Assembly: GCA_910574635.1 (NCBI GenBank)
Contig: CAJTCG010000005.1
Location: forward strand, 62,001 to 126,000
Direction: 5' to 3'
Length of the DNA stretch: 64,000 bases
Source of the DNA: Oscillospiraceae bacterium
Lineage (GTDB): Bacteria; Bacillota; Clostridia; Oscillospirales; Oscillospiraceae
Of the stretch, positions 17,876 through 27,478 are shown in pieces. The notes below the pieces were generated by a model that was given only the letters and a program-made list of their open reading frames with translations, made no database searches and was not told the DNA's origin. The stretch's first letter is position 1. Each line of letters begins with the position of its first letter. Made by a program: the position numbers and the translations under genes.

Positions 17876-18712
17876 ATGTCTATTAAAACCTTTAAGCCGA
17901 CGACTCCCTCCCGGCGTCAGATGACGGTCTCCGGATTCGACGGCATTGACAAGAAGGCCAAGCCCGAGCCCAAGCTCACCGAGACCCTGAAAAAGAGCGC
18001 CGGCCGGAACAGCTACGGCCGCATCACCGTCCGCCACCGGGGCGGCGGCAACAAGCGGAAATACCGTGTCATCGACTTCAAGCGTGACAAACACGATATG
18101 TTCGCCACCGTCCTCCGCCTGGAGTACGACCCCAACCGCTCCGCCAACATCGCCCTCCTGGAGTATGAGGACGGCGAGCGCCGCTACATTCTGGCCCCCG
18201 TGGGCCTGAAGGCCGGCGACAAGGTGGAGTCCGGCCCCAGCGCCGACATCAAGGAGGGCAACGCCCTCCCCCTGGCCAACATTCCCGTGGGCACCATGAT
18301 CCACAACATCGAGCTCCACCCCGGCAACGGCGCCCAGCTGGTGCGCTCCGCCGGAACCGCCGCCCAGCTCATGGCGAAAGAGGGCGGCGACGCCCAGATC
18401 CGCATGCCCTCCGGCGAGGTCCGCATTGTTCGGACCAACTGCATGGCCACCATCGGCCAGGTGGGGAACATTGACCACGCCAACATCAACATCGGCAAAG
18501 CGGGCCGCAAGCGCCACATGGGCTGGCGTCCCACCGTCCGGGGCTCCGTCATGAACCCCTGCGACCACCCCCACGGCGGCGGCGAGGGCCGCGCCCCGGT
18601 TGGCCGCTCCGGGCCCGTGACCCCCTGGGGCAAGCCGGCTCTGGGCTACAAGACCCGGAAGAAGAAGAACCCCACCAGCAAATTCATCGTCAAGCGCCGC
18701 AACGAGAAGTAA
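17876..18712 (+). CDS. rplB: 50S ribosomal protein L2
   Basis: A 278-residue primary rRNA-binding protein needed for subunit joining. It shows '[22 protein letters not shown]' (split) near the N-terminus and the conserved C-terminal '[18 protein letters not shown]' with the functional His. Length and core are normal. Confidence 0.98.
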   Translation: MSIKTFKPTTPSRRQMTVSGFDGIDKKAKPEPKLTETLKKSAGRNSYGRITVRHRGGGNKRKYRVIDFKRDKHDMFATVLRLEYDPNRSANIALLEYEDGERRYILAPVGLKAGDKVESGPSADIKEGNALPLANIPVGTMIHNIELHPGNGAQLVRSAGTAAQLMAKEGGDAQIRMPSGEVRIVRTNCMATIGQVGNIDHANINIGKAGRKRHMGWRPTVRGSVMNPCDHPHGGGEGRAPVGRSGPVTPWGKPALGYKTRKKKNPTSKFIVKRRNEK

Positions 18713-18728
18713 GGGAGGCAGATGAAAC

Positions 18729-18989
18729 ATGAGCAGATCCATTAAGAAAGGCCCGTACGTTGCCCCCGAGCTTCTGAAGCGGGTCGAGGAAATGAACGCG
18801 AAGAACGAGAAGAAGGTCCTCAAGACCTGGAGCCGCAGCTCTACCATCTTCCCCTCCTTCGTGGGCCACACCATCGCCGTGCACGATGGCCGGAAGCATG
18901 TGCCCGTCTACGTCCAGGAGGACATGGTCGGCCACAAGCTGGGTGAGTTCGCCCCCACCCGCACCTTCCGCGGACACCGGAAGGACTGA
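18729..18989 (+). CDS. rpsS: 30S ribosomal protein S19
   Basis: An 86-residue head protein that touches tRNA and S13. It has '[11 protein letters not shown]' and '[17 protein letters not shown]'. GGGAGG precedes the ATG; rplV follows after 20 bases. Confidence 0.98.
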   Translation: MSRSIKKGPYVAPELLKRVEEMNAKNEKKVLKTWSRSSTIFPSFVGHTIAVHDGRKHVPVYVQEDMVGHKLGEFAPTRTFRGHRKD

Positions 18990-19009
18990 GTTGAAGGAGG
19001 ATGCAGAAC

Positions 19010-19354
19010 ATGGAAAATAAAGTTGCGAAGGCCTATCTGCGCTACGTCCGCATTGCCCCCCGGAAGGTCCAGATTGTCTGCGACCTGATCCGCGGCAAGG
19101 ACGCAGGCAGCGCCATGGCCATCCTGATGCAGACCCCCAAGGCTGCCTCCGAGCCCCTGCAGAAGCTGCTGAAGAGCGCCGTTGCCAACGCCGAAAACAA
19201 TTTCGGCATGGACCCCGCCAAGCTGGTGGTGTCCGAGGTTTACGCCACGCCCGGCCCCATCCTCAAGCGGATGATGCCCCGGGCCCAGGGCCGCGCCTAC
19301 CGTATCAACAAGCGCACTTCTCACGTCACCCTGGCTGTGGCGGAAAAGGCATAA
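19010..19354 (+). CDS. rplV: 50S ribosomal protein L22
   Basis: A 114-residue protein of the exit tunnel with the long beta-hairpin '[24 protein letters not shown]' (split). An upstream in-frame ATG at 19001 abuts AAGGAGG, which leaves no spacing, so the ATG at 19010 is taken as the start. Confidence 0.96.
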   Translation: MENKVAKAYLRYVRIAPRKVQIVCDLIRGKDAGSAMAILMQTPKAASEPLQKLLKSAVANAENNFGMDPAKLVVSEVYATPGPILKRMMPRAQGRAYRINKRTSHVTLAVAEKA

Positions 19355-19372
19355 GAGGGAGGAGAACCGTTT

Positions 19373-20284
19373 ATGGGACAGAAAGTCAATCCCCACGGCC
19401 TGCGCGTGGGCGTCATTAAAGACTGGGATTCCCGCTGGTACGCCAGTGACGAGAAGGTCGGCGACCTGATTGTGGAGGACCAGAAGATCCGCAAATACCT
19501 CAAAAAGACCCTGTACGGCGCCGGCGTGCCCAAGATTGAGATTGAGCGCAGCGGCGACGTGGTGACGGTCTTCCTGCACTGCGCCCGCCCCGGCATGGTC
19601 ATCGGCAAGGGCGGCGAGCAGATCGAGCAGTACCGCCTGGCTGTGGAGAAGCTGGTGGGCAAGAAGGTCCGCCTGAACATCGTCGAGGTCCGCAACCCCG
19701 ACATGAACGCCCAGCTGGTGGCGGAGAACATCGCCCAGCAGCTGGAAAAGCGCATCTCCCACCGCCGCGCCATGAAGAACGCCATGGCCCGGGCCATGCG
19801 GGCCGGCGCCAAGGGCATCAAGACCTGCTGCTCCGGCCGCCTGGGCGGCCGCGAAATCGCGGGCGTTGAGCACTATCACGAGGGGACCATCCCCCTGCAG
19901 ACCATCCGCGCCGACATTGAGTACGGCTTCGCGGAGGCCGCCACCACCTTTGGCCGCATCGGCGTGAAGGTGTGGATCTACAAGGGCGAGGTGCTGAGCC
20001 AGACCCTGCGCACCACTCCCCGCACCATGGACACCTCCAAGCCCTATCAGGAGCGCCGGGAGCGTCGTCCCCGCCGCGACGGCGACCGTCGGGGCGGCTT
20101 CAATCGGGACCGTCAGGGCGGCGGCGGCTTTAACCGCGGCGGCGGACGGCCCGGCCAGGGCGGCGGCTTCAACCGCGCCGGCGGCGGCCCCCGTCCCCAG
20201 GGCGGCTTCAACCGCGCCCCCGCCCGTCCCGCTCCCGCAGCGCCCGCCGCTCCCGCGGCCCCCAAGGAAGGAGGAAGCAACTAA
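19373..20284 (+). CDS. rpsC: 30S ribosomal protein S3 with long Gly/Arg-rich tail
   Basis: The first ~220 residues are a normal S3 (KH domain with '[13 protein letters not shown]', then '[20 protein letters not shown]'), at the mRNA entry channel. Beyond the usual end comes a ~75-residue tail. It starts with Arg-rich '[15 protein letters not shown]', has four GGFNR repeats, and then an Ala/Pro stretch ending KEGGSN. At 303 residues it is ~80 longer than the common form. The tail resembles RGG/RNA-binding low-complexity tails. The codons of the repeats are highly similar, which suggests internal duplication. The stop overlaps the rplP start by one base. Confidence 0.95.
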   Translation: MGQKVNPHGLRVGVIKDWDSRWYASDEKVGDLIVEDQKIRKYLKKTLYGAGVPKIEIERSGDVVTVFLHCARPGMVIGKGGEQIEQYRLAVEKLVGKKVRLNIVEVRNPDMNAQLVAENIAQQLEKRISHRRAMKNAMARAMRAGAKGIKTCCSGRLGGREIAGVEHYHEGTIPLQTIRADIEYGFAEAATTFGRIGVKVWIYKGEVLSQTLRTTPRTMDTSKPYQERRERRPRRDGDRRGGFNRDRQGGGGFNRGGGRPGQGGGFNRAGGGPRPQGGFNRAPARPAPAAPAAPAAPKEGGSN

Positions 20285-20706
20285 TGCTGATGCCGAAGAG
20301 AGTCAAATACCGCCGTGTGCACCGCGGCCGTATGACCGGCAAGGCCACCCGTGGCAACACCCTGGCGTACGGCGAGTATGGCCTGGTGGCCACCGAGCCC
20401 GCCTGGATCACCAGCAACCAGATTGAGGCGGCCCGTATCGCCATGACCCGTTACACCAAGCGCGGCGGCCAGGTCTGGATCAAGATTTTCCCTGACAAGC
20501 CCGTGACCAAGAAGCCCGCCGAGACCCGCATGGGTTCCGGTAAGGGTTCCCCCGAGTTCTGGGTTGCCGTTGTGAAGCCCGGCCGCGTCATGTTCGAGAT
20601 CGCCGGCGTGTCGGAAGAAGTTGCCCGCGAGGCCCTGCGTCTGGCCAGCCACAAGCTGCCCATCAAGACCAAGGTCATCGCCCGCGCCGAGGAAGCAGGT
20701 GAGTAA
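20284..20706 (+). CDS. rplP: 50S ribosomal protein L16
   Basis: A 140-residue protein at the A-site tRNA/L7-L12 base, with the standard opening [16 protein letters not shown] and '[20 protein letters not shown]' (~residues 82-101). It is coupled to rpsC (TAATG). Confidence 0.98.
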   Translation: MLMPKRVKYRRVHRGRMTGKATRGNTLAYGEYGLVATEPAWITSNQIEAARIAMTRYTKRGGQVWIKIFPDKPVTKKPAETRMGSGKGSPEFWVAVVKPGRVMFEIAGVSEEVAREALRLASHKLPIKTKVIARAEEAGE

Positions 20707-20707
20707 G

Positions 20708-20917
20708 ATGAAGGCAAGTGAAATTCGTGAGATTCGCAAAATGACCCCGGAGCAGCTGAACGAGAAGCTGACGGGGCTGAAGAAGGACCTGTTTTTCCTT
20801 CGTATGCAGCACGCCACCAACCAGCTGGACAATCCCGTGAAAATCCGGGAGACCAAGCATGACATTGCCCGAGTCAAGACCGTGCTCCGGGAGCTCTCCG
20901 CTTCCGGCAAGCAGTGA
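20708..20917 (+). CDS. rpmC: 50S ribosomal protein L29
   Basis: A 69-residue two-helix protein near the tunnel exit: [18 protein letters not shown] and '[20 protein letters not shown]'. The start at 20708 lies two bases after the rplP stop; the frame is open further upstream but overlaps rplP. Confidence 0.97.
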   Translation: MKASEIREIRKMTPEQLNEKLTGLKKDLFFLRMQHATNQLDNPVKIRETKHDIARVKTVLRELSASGKQ

Positions 20918-20934
20918 GAAGGAGGTAAGGAAAC

Positions 20935-21198
20935 ATGGACGAGAAGAGAACTTCCTCCCGTAAGACCCGGGTTGGCAAGGTGGTCTCCGACAAGATGGAC
21001 AAGACCGTCGTGGTCGCCATCGAGGACCGGGTGGCCCACCCCCTGTATAAGAAGATCGTCGGCCGCACCTACAAGCTGAAAGCTCACGACGAGCAGAACA
21101 GCTGCGGAATCGGCGACAAGGTAAAGGTGATGGAAACCCGCCCCCTGTCCAAGGACAAGCGCTGGCGCGTGGTTGAGATCATCGAGAAAGCGAAGTAA
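20935..21198 (+). CDS. rpsQ: 30S ribosomal protein S17
   Basis: An 87-residue early-assembly protein with '[18 protein letters not shown]', 'HPLYKKIV' and '[20 protein letters not shown]'. GAAGGAGG precedes the ATG. Confidence 0.98.
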   Translation: MDEKRTSSRKTRVGKVVSDKMDKTVVVAIEDRVAHPLYKKIVGRTYKLKAHDEQNSCGIGDKVKVMETRPLSKDKRWRVVEIIEKAK

Positions 21199-21212
21199 GG
21201 AGGCGTCGAGTT

Positions 21213-21581
21213 ATGATTCAGCAGGAAACCTTCCTGAAGGTCGCCGACAACACCGGCGCCAAGGAAATCAAGTGCATCCGCGTCCTGGGCGGTTCCAAGC
21301 GCAAATACGGGAACATCGGGGATGTGATCGTGGCCTCCGTCCGCAAGTCCGCCCCCGGCGGCACCGTGAAAAAGGGCGAAGTGGTCAAGGCCGTCATCGT
21401 CCGCTCCGCCAAGGGCATCCGCCGGAACGACGGAACCTATGTCCGGTTTGACGACAACGCCGCCGTCCTCATTAAGGACGACAAGAACCCCCGCGGCACC
21501 CGCATCTTTGGGCCCGTGGCCCGCGAGCTGCGGGACAAGGACTACATGAAAATCCTGTCCCTGGCTCCCGAAGTGATTTGA
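21213..21581 (+). CDS. rplN: 50S ribosomal protein L14
   Basis: A 122-residue protein at the subunit interface: [19 protein letters not shown], '[15 protein letters not shown]' and '[13 protein letters not shown]'. Standard length; GGAGG upstream. Confidence 0.98.
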   Translation: MIQQETFLKVADNTGAKEIKCIRVLGGSKRKYGNIGDVIVASVRKSAPGGTVKKGEVVKAVIVRSAKGIRRNDGTYVRFDDNAAVLIKDDKNPRGTRIFGPVARELRDKDYMKILSLAPEVI

Positions 21582-21594
21582 GGAGGGCAAAGAC

Positions 21595-21948
21595 ATGTCT
21601 ATGAATATCAAAAAGGGCGATACAGTCGTCCGGCTCTCCGGCGACGGCGGTAAGGACAAGGACCTGAGCACCCACCAGGGCAAGGTCATTGCCACCCTGC
21701 CGAAGGAGAACAAAGTCGTGGTGGAGGGCATGAACCTGGTCACCTGCCACATCAAGCCCCGCCGTCAGGGCGAGGAGGGCGGCATCGTCAAGCGGGAAGC
21801 CGCTATATACGCCTGCAAGGTCCAGGTGGTCTGCCCCAAGTGCGGCAAGCCCACCCGGGTGGGCCACAAGGTAGAGAAGAAAACCGTGGCCGGCAAAGAG
21901 AAAAACGTCAGCGTCCGCATCTGCAAGAAGTGCGGCGCCGAGCTGTAA
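21595..21948 (+). CDS. rplX: 50S ribosomal protein L24 with Cys4 motif
   Basis: An early-assembly initiator with a KOW fold ('IKKGDTVVRLSGDGGKDKD' start, 'HQGKVIATLP'). The C-terminal half carries two CxxC pairs, 'CPKCGKPTRVG' and 'CKKCGAEL', which can form a zinc ribbon. This motif is absent in E. coli L24 but occurs in clostridia. The 117 residues include a short loop insertion 'DGGKDKDLST' in the KOW region. Confidence 0.96.
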   Translation: MSMNIKKGDTVVRLSGDGGKDKDLSTHQGKVIATLPKENKVVVEGMNLVTCHIKPRRQGEEGGIVKREAAIYACKVQVVCPKCGKPTRVGHKVEKKTVAGKEKNVSVRICKKCGAEL

Positions 21949-21965
21949 GGGAGGAGGAGTGAAAC

Positions 21966-22520
21966 ATGGCTGATAAGAAAGTGCCCAACCTCAAGGCGAA
22001 GTACGCCTCCGAGGTCGCTCCCGCCCTGATGAAGCAGTTTGGCTATAAGAGCGTTATGCAGATTCCCAAAATCGACAAGGTGGTCGTAAATGTGGGCTGC
22101 GGCGAGGCCAAGGAAAACGTCAAGATTCTGGACAACGTGGTCCGGGACCTGGCCCAGATCACCGGCCAGAAGCCCATCATCACCCGTTCCCGGAAGAACA
22201 TCGCCAACTTCAAGCTCCGTGAAAATATGCCCATCGGCGCGAAGGTCACCCTCCGCGGCGAGAAGATGTGGGAGTTCCTGGACCGCCTCTTTAACGTGGC
22301 CCTGCCCCGCGTCCGTGACTTCCAGGGCATCAGCCCCAACGCCTTTGACGGCCGGGGCAACTACGCCCTGGGCATCCGGGAGCAGCTGATCTTCCCCGAG
22401 ATCGAGTATGATAAAATCGACAAGATCCGGGGCATGGACGTGGTCATCTGCACCACCGCGCACACCGACGAAGAGGCCCGCGCCCTGCTCACCCAGGTCG
22501 GCGCGCCCTTCGCCCGCTAA
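21966..22520 (+). CDS. rplE: 50S ribosomal protein L5
   Basis: A 184-residue 5S rRNA-binding protein, part of the central protuberance, with '[11 protein letters not shown]', '[17 protein letters not shown]' and '[16 protein letters not shown]'. GGGAGGAGG precedes the ATG. Confidence 0.98.
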   Translation: MADKKVPNLKAKYASEVAPALMKQFGYKSVMQIPKIDKVVVNVGCGEAKENVKILDNVVRDLAQITGQKPIITRSRKNIANFKLRENMPIGAKVTLRGEKMWEFLDRLFNVALPRVRDFQGISPNAFDGRGNYALGIREQLIFPEIEYDKIDKIRGMDVVICTTAHTDEEARALLTQVGAPFAR

Positions 22521-22534
22521 GGAGGGAGAGAAGA

Positions 22535-22720
22535 ATGGCTAAGAAATCCATGATTCTGAAGCAGCAGCGCCCCGCCAAGTACTCCAGCCGGAAGTACAAC
22601 CGCTGCAAGCTCTGCGGCCGTCCCCACGCGTATCTCCGGGACTACGGCGTGTGCCGTATCTGCTTTAGGGAGCTGGCCTATAAGGGCGAGATTCCCGGCG
22701 TCCGCAAGGCTTCTTTCTAA
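22535..22720 (+). CDS. rpsZ: 30S ribosomal protein S14, zinc (type Z)
   Basis: The 61-residue short form with two CxxC pairs, 'CKLCGRPH' and 'CRICFREL', which bind one zinc. A zinc-free longer paralogue may exist elsewhere for zinc starvation, as in other Bacillota. A 162-base structured spacer follows before rpsH. Confidence 0.97.
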   Translation: MAKKSMILKQQRPAKYSSRKYNRCKLCGRPHAYLRDYGVCRICFRELAYKGEIPGVRKASF

Positions 22721-22787
22721 GAACCCCGGACTTGTTTTGTGAACAGGGGCCTTAGATATGGGGCCTTTGGGATAACGGATAGCGAAA

Positions 22788-22829
22788 GGTCATGGCCAAT
22801 CGGGATGGAACCCAATTGGTCATGATACC
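22788..22829 (+). promoter_or_regulatory. Hairpin resembling an S8-binding site before rpsH
   Basis: GGTCATGGCCAAT pairs with ATTGGTCATGATACC, leaving two bases (A-T of GATAC) bulged, and GGG/CCC closes an ATGGAA loop. The S8 site in 16S rRNA helix 21 and in the E. coli spc mRNA also has a bulged GAUAC strand. As S8 is encoded 54 bases downstream, autoregulation is a reasonable inference. Confidence 0.4.
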
Positions 22830-22840
22830 TCGCTACCGCA

Positions 22841-22856
22841 GCGGTTTTAAAACCGC
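22841..22856. repeat. 16-bp perfect palindrome upstream of rpsH
   Basis: GCGGTTTTAAAACCGC lies 27 bases before the rpsH start, just upstream of its ribosome site. Too short-looped for a good RNA hairpin; purpose unknown. Confidence 0.6.
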
Positions 22857-22882
22857 AACTCTAAAATAGGAGGAACTACACC

Positions 22883-23281
22883 ATGCATATCACCGATCCG
22901 GTTGCGGATATGCTCACCCGCATCCGCAACGCCGTCAGCGCGAAACACGACACCGTGGATGTCCCCGCTTCCAACATGAAAAAGAGCATCGCTCAGATTC
23001 TGCTGGACGAGGGCTATATCAAAAATTTCCAGATCGTGGACGACGGCACCCAGGGAAAGATTCACATCACCCTGAAGTACAACGCGGGCAAGGAAAAGGT
23101 CATCACCGGCCTGCGCCGCGTCTCCAAGCCGGGCCTTCGGGTCTACGTGGGCGCCGACGAGCTGCCTCGCGTGCTCCGCGGCCTGGGCATCGCTATCATC
23201 TCCACGTCCAAGGGCGTCATGACCGACAAGAAGGCCCGCGAGCTCCATGTCGGCGGCGAAGTCCTGGCGTTCGTCTGGTAA
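22883..23281 (+). CDS. rpsH: 30S ribosomal protein S8
   Basis: A 132-residue central-domain protein, the spc-operon autoregulator in E. coli. It has '[18 protein letters not shown]' and the C-terminal '[16 protein letters not shown]'. ATAGGAGG precedes the ATG. The structured 162-base spacer upstream may be its own binding site. Confidence 0.98.
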   Translation: MHITDPVADMLTRIRNAVSAKHDTVDVPASNMKKSIAQILLDEGYIKNFQIVDDGTQGKIHITLKYNAGKEKVITGLRRVSKPGLRVYVGADELPRVLRGLGIAIISTSKGVMTDKKARELHVGGEVLAFVW

Positions 23282-23296
23282 GGAGGGTATTGAACA

Positions 23297-23842
23297 ATGT
23301 CTAGAATCGGCAGAATGCCCATTACCGTCCCCGCCGGCGTGACCGTGAACATCGCCGAGGGTAATGTGGTCACTGTGAAGGGACCCAAGGGCCAGCTGAC
23401 CCGCGCGCTGCGCCCGGAGATGATCATTGAACAGGAAGGCACCACGATCACCGTGAAGCGTCCTTCCGAGGATAAGCTGCACCGCAGCCTCCACGGCCTG
23501 ACCCGCACGCTCCTGCACAACATGGTGGTCGGCGTGACCGACGGCTATGCCAAGGAGCTGGATGTCAACGGCGTGGGCTACCGTGTGGCCAAGGAGGGAA
23601 GCAACCTGGTCATGAACCTGGGCTATTCCCATCAGGTGATCGTTTCGGAGGTGGAGGGCATCACCATCGAGGTTCCCTCCCCCAATAAAATCATCATTCG
23701 CGGCTGCGACAAGGAGGCCGTGGGCCAGTTTGCCGCCGAGGTCCGCGAGAAGCGCCCGCCCGAGCCGTATAAGGGCAAGGGAATCAAGTATACCAATGAA
23801 ACCATCCGCCGCAAGGTCGGTAAGACCGGCGCCAAGAAGTAA
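23297..23842 (+). CDS. rplF: 50S ribosomal protein L6
   Basis: A 181-residue two-domain protein near the GTPase centre: [15 protein letters not shown] at the N-terminus and '[13 protein letters not shown]' near the C-terminus. Standard length, 15 bases after rpsH. Confidence 0.98.
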   Translation: MSRIGRMPITVPAGVTVNIAEGNVVTVKGPKGQLTRALRPEMIIEQEGTTITVKRPSEDKLHRSLHGLTRTLLHNMVVGVTDGYAKELDVNGVGYRVAKEGSNLVMNLGYSHQVIVSEVEGITIEVPSPNKIIIRGCDKEAVGQFAAEVREKRPPEPYKGKGIKYTNETIRRKVGKTGAKK

Positions 23843-23856
23843 GGAGGTGTGCCGAA

Positions 23857-24216
23857 ATGATTAAAAGACCCAATACCAACGCCCAGCGCATGAAGCGCCA
23901 CAAGAGGGTGCGCGCCAAGATCTCCGGCACTCCCGAGATGCCGCGCCTGAACGTGTTCCGCAGTGAGGCCAACATCTACGCCCAAATCATCGACGATGTC
24001 GCCGGCGTGACCCTGGTCTCCGCTTCCTCCCTGGATAAGGCCGTCGAAGGCTACGGCGGGAATGTCGCCGCAGCGGAGGCCGTGGGCAAGCTCGTGGCCG
24101 AGCGTGCCAAGGCCAAGGGTATCGAGACCGTGGTGTTTGACCGCGGCGGCTACCTGTATCACGGCCGTGTGAAGGCCCTGGCCGAGGGTGCCCGCGAGGG
24201 CGGCCTGCAGTTCTAA
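23857..24216 (+). CDS. rplR: 50S ribosomal protein L18
   Basis: A 119-residue 5S rRNA-binding protein with a basic N-terminus ('[14 protein letters not shown]') and '[18 protein letters not shown]', ending '[13 protein letters not shown]'. AAGGAGG precedes the ATG. Confidence 0.98.
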   Translation: MIKRPNTNAQRMKRHKRVRAKISGTPEMPRLNVFRSEANIYAQIIDDVAGVTLVSASSLDKAVEGYGGNVAAAEAVGKLVAERAKAKGIETVVFDRGGYLYHGRVKALAEGAREGGLQF

Positions 24217-24233
24217 GGAGGGAGGAACGTTCA

Positions 24234-24734
24234 ATGCCTAGATTTGAAAGAGAGCAGAGCGAGTATATCGAAAAAGTCGTGTACCTGAACCGCGTTTCCA
24301 AGACCGTGAAGGGCGGCCGGGTCATGAAGTTCTCCGCCCTGGTGGTCGTGGGCGACGGCAAGGGCAAGGTCGGCTATGGCCTGGGCAAGGCCGCCGAAGT
24401 TCCCGAGGCCATCCGCAAGGGCATCGAGGCCGCCAAGAAAAATATGATTACCGTGACTCTGGCGGGCACCACTCTGCCCCATGAGACCATCGGGGAAGCC
24501 GGCGCGGGCCGGGTGCTGATGAAGCCCGCCGCCCCCGGTACCGGCGTTATCGCCGGCGGCGCGGTCCGCGCCGTCGTGGAGGCCGCGGGCATCAAGGACA
24601 TCCGTGCCAAGAGCCTCCGGTCCAACAACCCCAACAACGTTGTCGCCGCCGCCTTCCAGGGACTCAAGAGCATGCGCGGTCCCGAGGAGGTTGCCCGCAT
24701 CCGCGGGAAGAGCGTCGAAGACATCGTGGGTTAA
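24234..24734 (+). CDS. rpsE: 30S ribosomal protein S5
   Basis: A 166-residue protein at the decoding/mRNA entry region. It has '[20 protein letters not shown]' (accuracy loop, exactly 20 residues), '[18 protein letters not shown]' and '[18 protein letters not shown]'. Confidence 0.98.
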   Translation: MPRFEREQSEYIEKVVYLNRVSKTVKGGRVMKFSALVVVGDGKGKVGYGLGKAAEVPEAIRKGIEAAKKNMITVTLAGTTLPHETIGEAGAGRVLMKPAAPGTGVIAGGAVRAVVEAAGIKDIRAKSLRSNNPNNVVAAAFQGLKSMRGPEEVARIRGKSVEDIVG

Positions 24735-24747
24735 GGAGGCAACAAAC

Positions 24748-24930
24748 GTGGCAAACTTAAGGATTGAGCTCGTCAAGAGCCTGAACGGCCGCCTGGAAAA
24801 GCAGGTTGCCACCGCGCATTCCCTGGGTCTGCGCAAAATCGGTGACGTCACCGTGCAGCCCGACAACGATCCCACCCGCGGAAAAGTGGCGAAGATCGGC
24901 TATCTGCTGCAAGTTACCGAAGAGAAGTAA
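24748..24930 (+). CDS. rpmD: 50S ribosomal protein L30
   Basis: A 60-residue protein, [19 protein letters not shown] and '[15 protein letters not shown]'. It uses a GTG start at 24748 with AAGGAGG 8 bases upstream. Confidence 0.97.
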   Translation: MANLRIELVKSLNGRLEKQVATAHSLGLRKIGDVTVQPDNDPTRGKVAKIGYLLQVTEEK

Positions 24931-24943
24931 GGAGGCGCCAAAC

Positions 24944-25384
24944 ATGAAATTAAGCGAACTGTCTCCCGCCGAAGGTTCCGTCCGGCAGGCATACCGCAAG
25001 GGCCGGGGCGCCGGCAGCGGCAACGGAAAGACCGGCGGCCGGGGCCACAAGGGTCAGAAGGCCCGCTCCGGCGGCAAGGTCCGCGTGGGCTTTGAAGGCG
25101 GCCAGATGCCTCTGGCCCGCCGGGTCCCCAAGCGCGGCTTCAACAACATCTTCGCCAAACCCCTGGAGGTTGTGAACCTCAGCGCCCTGAACGCGTTCAG
25201 CGACGGGGACACCGTCACTGCCGAGGCGCTGCTGGAAAAGGGCGTCCTCAGCAAGTGCGAGTACGGCTTCAAGGTCCTGGGCAACGGGAAGCTCACCAAA
25301 AAGGTCACTGTCAAGGCCAACGCTTTTTCCGCGTCTGCCAAGGAGGCCATCGAGGCAGCCGGCGGAAAGGCGGAGGTGAAGTAA
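24944..25384 (+). CDS. rplO: 50S ribosomal protein L15
   Basis: A 146-residue late-assembly protein with the glycine-rich N-terminus '[20 protein letters not shown]' (~residues 20-39) and '[10 protein letters not shown]'. secY begins one base after its stop. Confidence 0.97.
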   Translation: MKLSELSPAEGSVRQAYRKGRGAGSGNGKTGGRGHKGQKARSGGKVRVGFEGGQMPLARRVPKRGFNNIFAKPLEVVNLSALNAFSDGDTVTAEALLEKGVLSKCEYGFKVLGNGKLTKKVTVKANAFSASAKEAIEAAGGKAEVK

Positions 25385-25385
25385 C

Positions 25386-26762
25386 GTGATCCAAACCGTT
25401 CGCAAAGCCTGGGCCATCCCCGAGCTGAAAAAGAAGATCGTCTTCACGTTGCTGATTCTGCTGATCTTCCGCATCGGCAACGCCATCACCGTCCCCTATA
25501 TCGACGTGGCCCAGCTGGAAGCCCAGCTCAGGGGCATGGGCGCCACGATTCTGGGACTGTACAACGTGATGAGCGGCGGCGCTTTCGCCACCGCCACGGT
25601 CTTTGCCCTGAGCATTCAGCCCTATATCAACAGCTCCATCATCATTCAGCTGCTCACCGTGGCCATCCCCTACCTTGAAAATCTGGCCAAGGACGGCGGC
25701 GAAGAGGGCCGGAAGAAAATCCAGTCCATCACCCGCTACACCACCGTGGCCATCGCCATTCTCCAGGCCGTGGGCTATTACTTCATGATGGACCGCTACG
25801 GCATCCTGGCCCCCGGGGCCGAGGGCATCTGGCCCGCTTTGGTCATCATCGTGTCCTTCATCGCCGGTTCCTCCTTTGTCATGTGGATGGGCGAGCAGGT
25901 CACCGAGTTCGGTGTGGGCAACGGCATTTCCATCATCCTCTTCGCGGGCATCGTCTCCCGGGTCCCCAGCATGATTTCCAGCATGGCCCAGGGCGTGAGC
26001 CGGTGGTCCGCCATCAACAGCGGCGCCATGACCGCAGCGAGCCTGACCGAGGCCGGCTACACCGCCGACCAGGCCCAGCAGCTCCTGGACAGCGCCATGC
26101 CTCCCTGGGGCGTGATCCTGCTTTTAGTGGGCGGCCTGGCCCTCATCGCCTTCATCGTGTTCATCAACGACGCCGAGCGCCGCATCCCCGTGCAGTACGC
26201 CAAGCGTCAGGTGGGCCGGAAAATGTACGGCGGCCAGAGCAGCAACCTGCCCATGAAGGTGAGCATGGCCGGCGTCCTGCCCGTCATCTTCGCCCAGAGC
26301 ATCGCCTCTTTGCCCATCACCATCTGGAGCTTCGTGGGCATCCCCGCCGAGGGTACCGTGTCCCGGAGCATCTATGACGCCATCGACACGAAGTCGGTGA
26401 TGTATATGGTGGTCTATTTCATCTTGATTATCGGCTTTGCCTATTTCTACTCCAGCATCCAGTTCAACCCCGTGGAAATTGCCAACAACATGAAAAAGCA
26501 GGGCGGCTTTATCCCCGGTTTCCGTCCCGGCAAGCCCACGGTGGACTTCATCCGCAAGGTGCTGAATAAGATTACCCTGTTCGGCGCCATCTACCTGGGC
26601 ATCGTGGCCATCTGCCCCCTGATCATCGGCCGCATCCTGGGCAACAACTCCGTGGCCATCGGCGGCACCTCCGTCATCATCGTGGTGGGCGTGGCGCTGG
26701 AGACGGTCAAGGCTCTGGAATCCCAGATGCTGATGCGTCAGTACAAGGGCTTCCTGGAGTAA
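25386..26762 (+). CDS. secY: Preprotein translocase subunit SecY
   Basis: The 458-residue integral membrane channel of the Sec translocon. About ten hydrophobic helices alternate with charged loops, and '[11 protein letters not shown]' in helix 2 and '[10 protein letters not shown]' in a cytoplasmic loop are diagnostic. It has a GTG start right after the rplO stop with GGAGGTGAAG upstream, so it is translationally coupled. An insertion-like segment '[20 protein letters not shown]' in an external loop (about residues 217-236) looks longer than usual. Confidence 0.97.
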   Translation: MIQTVRKAWAIPELKKKIVFTLLILLIFRIGNAITVPYIDVAQLEAQLRGMGATILGLYNVMSGGAFATATVFALSIQPYINSSIIIQLLTVAIPYLENLAKDGGEEGRKKIQSITRYTTVAIAILQAVGYYFMMDRYGILAPGAEGIWPALVIIVSFIAGSSFVMWMGEQVTEFGVGNGISIILFAGIVSRVPSMISSMAQGVSRWSAINSGAMTAASLTEAGYTADQAQQLLDSAMPPWGVILLLVGGLALIAFIVFINDAERRIPVQYAKRQVGRKMYGGQSSNLPMKVSMAGVLPVIFAQSIASLPITIWSFVGIPAEGTVSRSIYDAIDTKSVMYMVVYFILIIGFAYFYSSIQFNPVEIANNMKKQGGFIPGFRPGKPTVDFIRKVLNKITLFGAIYLGIVAICPLIIGRILGNNSVAIGGTSVIIVVGVALETVKALESQMLMRQYKGFLE

Positions 26763-26841
26763 TCGAGAGACAATATTGGATGCCGGCGCCGGGCGGGGCC
26801 GTGGAGCTCCGCCCGCGCCCGGAATACAGGAGGGGTTAACC

Positions 26842-27474
26842 ATGAAATTGATCCTGTTGGGCGCCCCGGGCGCCGGAAAGGGAACACAGGCCGACATCCT
26901 GTGTGAAAAGCTGAACATTCCCACCATCTCCACCGGCAACATCCTCCGCGCCGCCGTGAAGAACGGCACCCCCACGGGCTTGAAGGCCAAGGCTTTTATG
27001 GACGCGGGGCAGCTGGTGCCCGATGAGGTAATCATCGGCATCATCTCCGAGCGGCTGGAGGAGCCGGACTGCGCCGGGGGCTACATCCTGGACGGGGTGC
27101 CCCGTACCATCGCCCAGGCCGAGGCCCTGGAGAAAGCCGGAATCGTCTTCGACGCCGTGGTCTCCCTGGAGGTCAGCGACGAGACGATTATGGAGCGCAT
27201 GAGCGGCCGCCGGGTCTGCCCGGACTGCGGCGCCAGCTACCACGTCGCGGCGGTGCCCCCCAAGGCGGAGGGCGTGTGCGACAAGTGCGGCGGGAAATTG
27301 ATTCAGCGCAAGGATGATGCCCCCGAGACGGTGAAGTCCCGCCTCGAGGTCTATCATAAGGAGACGGAGCCCCTCAAGGCGTTTTACGCGGAGCGGGGCC
27401 TGCTGAAGACGGTGGAGAACCAGCCGACTGTGGAAACCAATACCCAGGCGATCCTCCGCGTTTTGGGGAGATGA
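26842..27474 (+). CDS. adk: Adenylate kinase (zinc-lid type)
   Basis: Interconverts ATP + AMP and 2 ADP. The 210-residue protein has the P-loop '[10 protein letters not shown]' (residues 7-16), '[13 protein letters not shown]' and a LID with 'CPDCGASYH' and 'CDKCGG', four Cys able to bind zinc as in Gram-positive enzymes. It starts at 26842 after AGGAGG. A GC-rich 10-bp hairpin without T-run (26795-26815 approx.) separates it from secY. Confidence 0.97.
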   Translation: MKLILLGAPGAGKGTQADILCEKLNIPTISTGNILRAAVKNGTPTGLKAKAFMDAGQLVPDEVIIGIISERLEEPDCAGGYILDGVPRTIAQAEALEKAGIVFDAVVSLEVSDETIMERMSGRRVCPDCGASYHVAAVPPKAEGVCDKCGGKLIQRKDDAPETVKSRLEVYHKETEPLKAFYAERGLLKTVENQPTVETNTQAILRVLGR

Positions 27475-27478
27475 CGGG

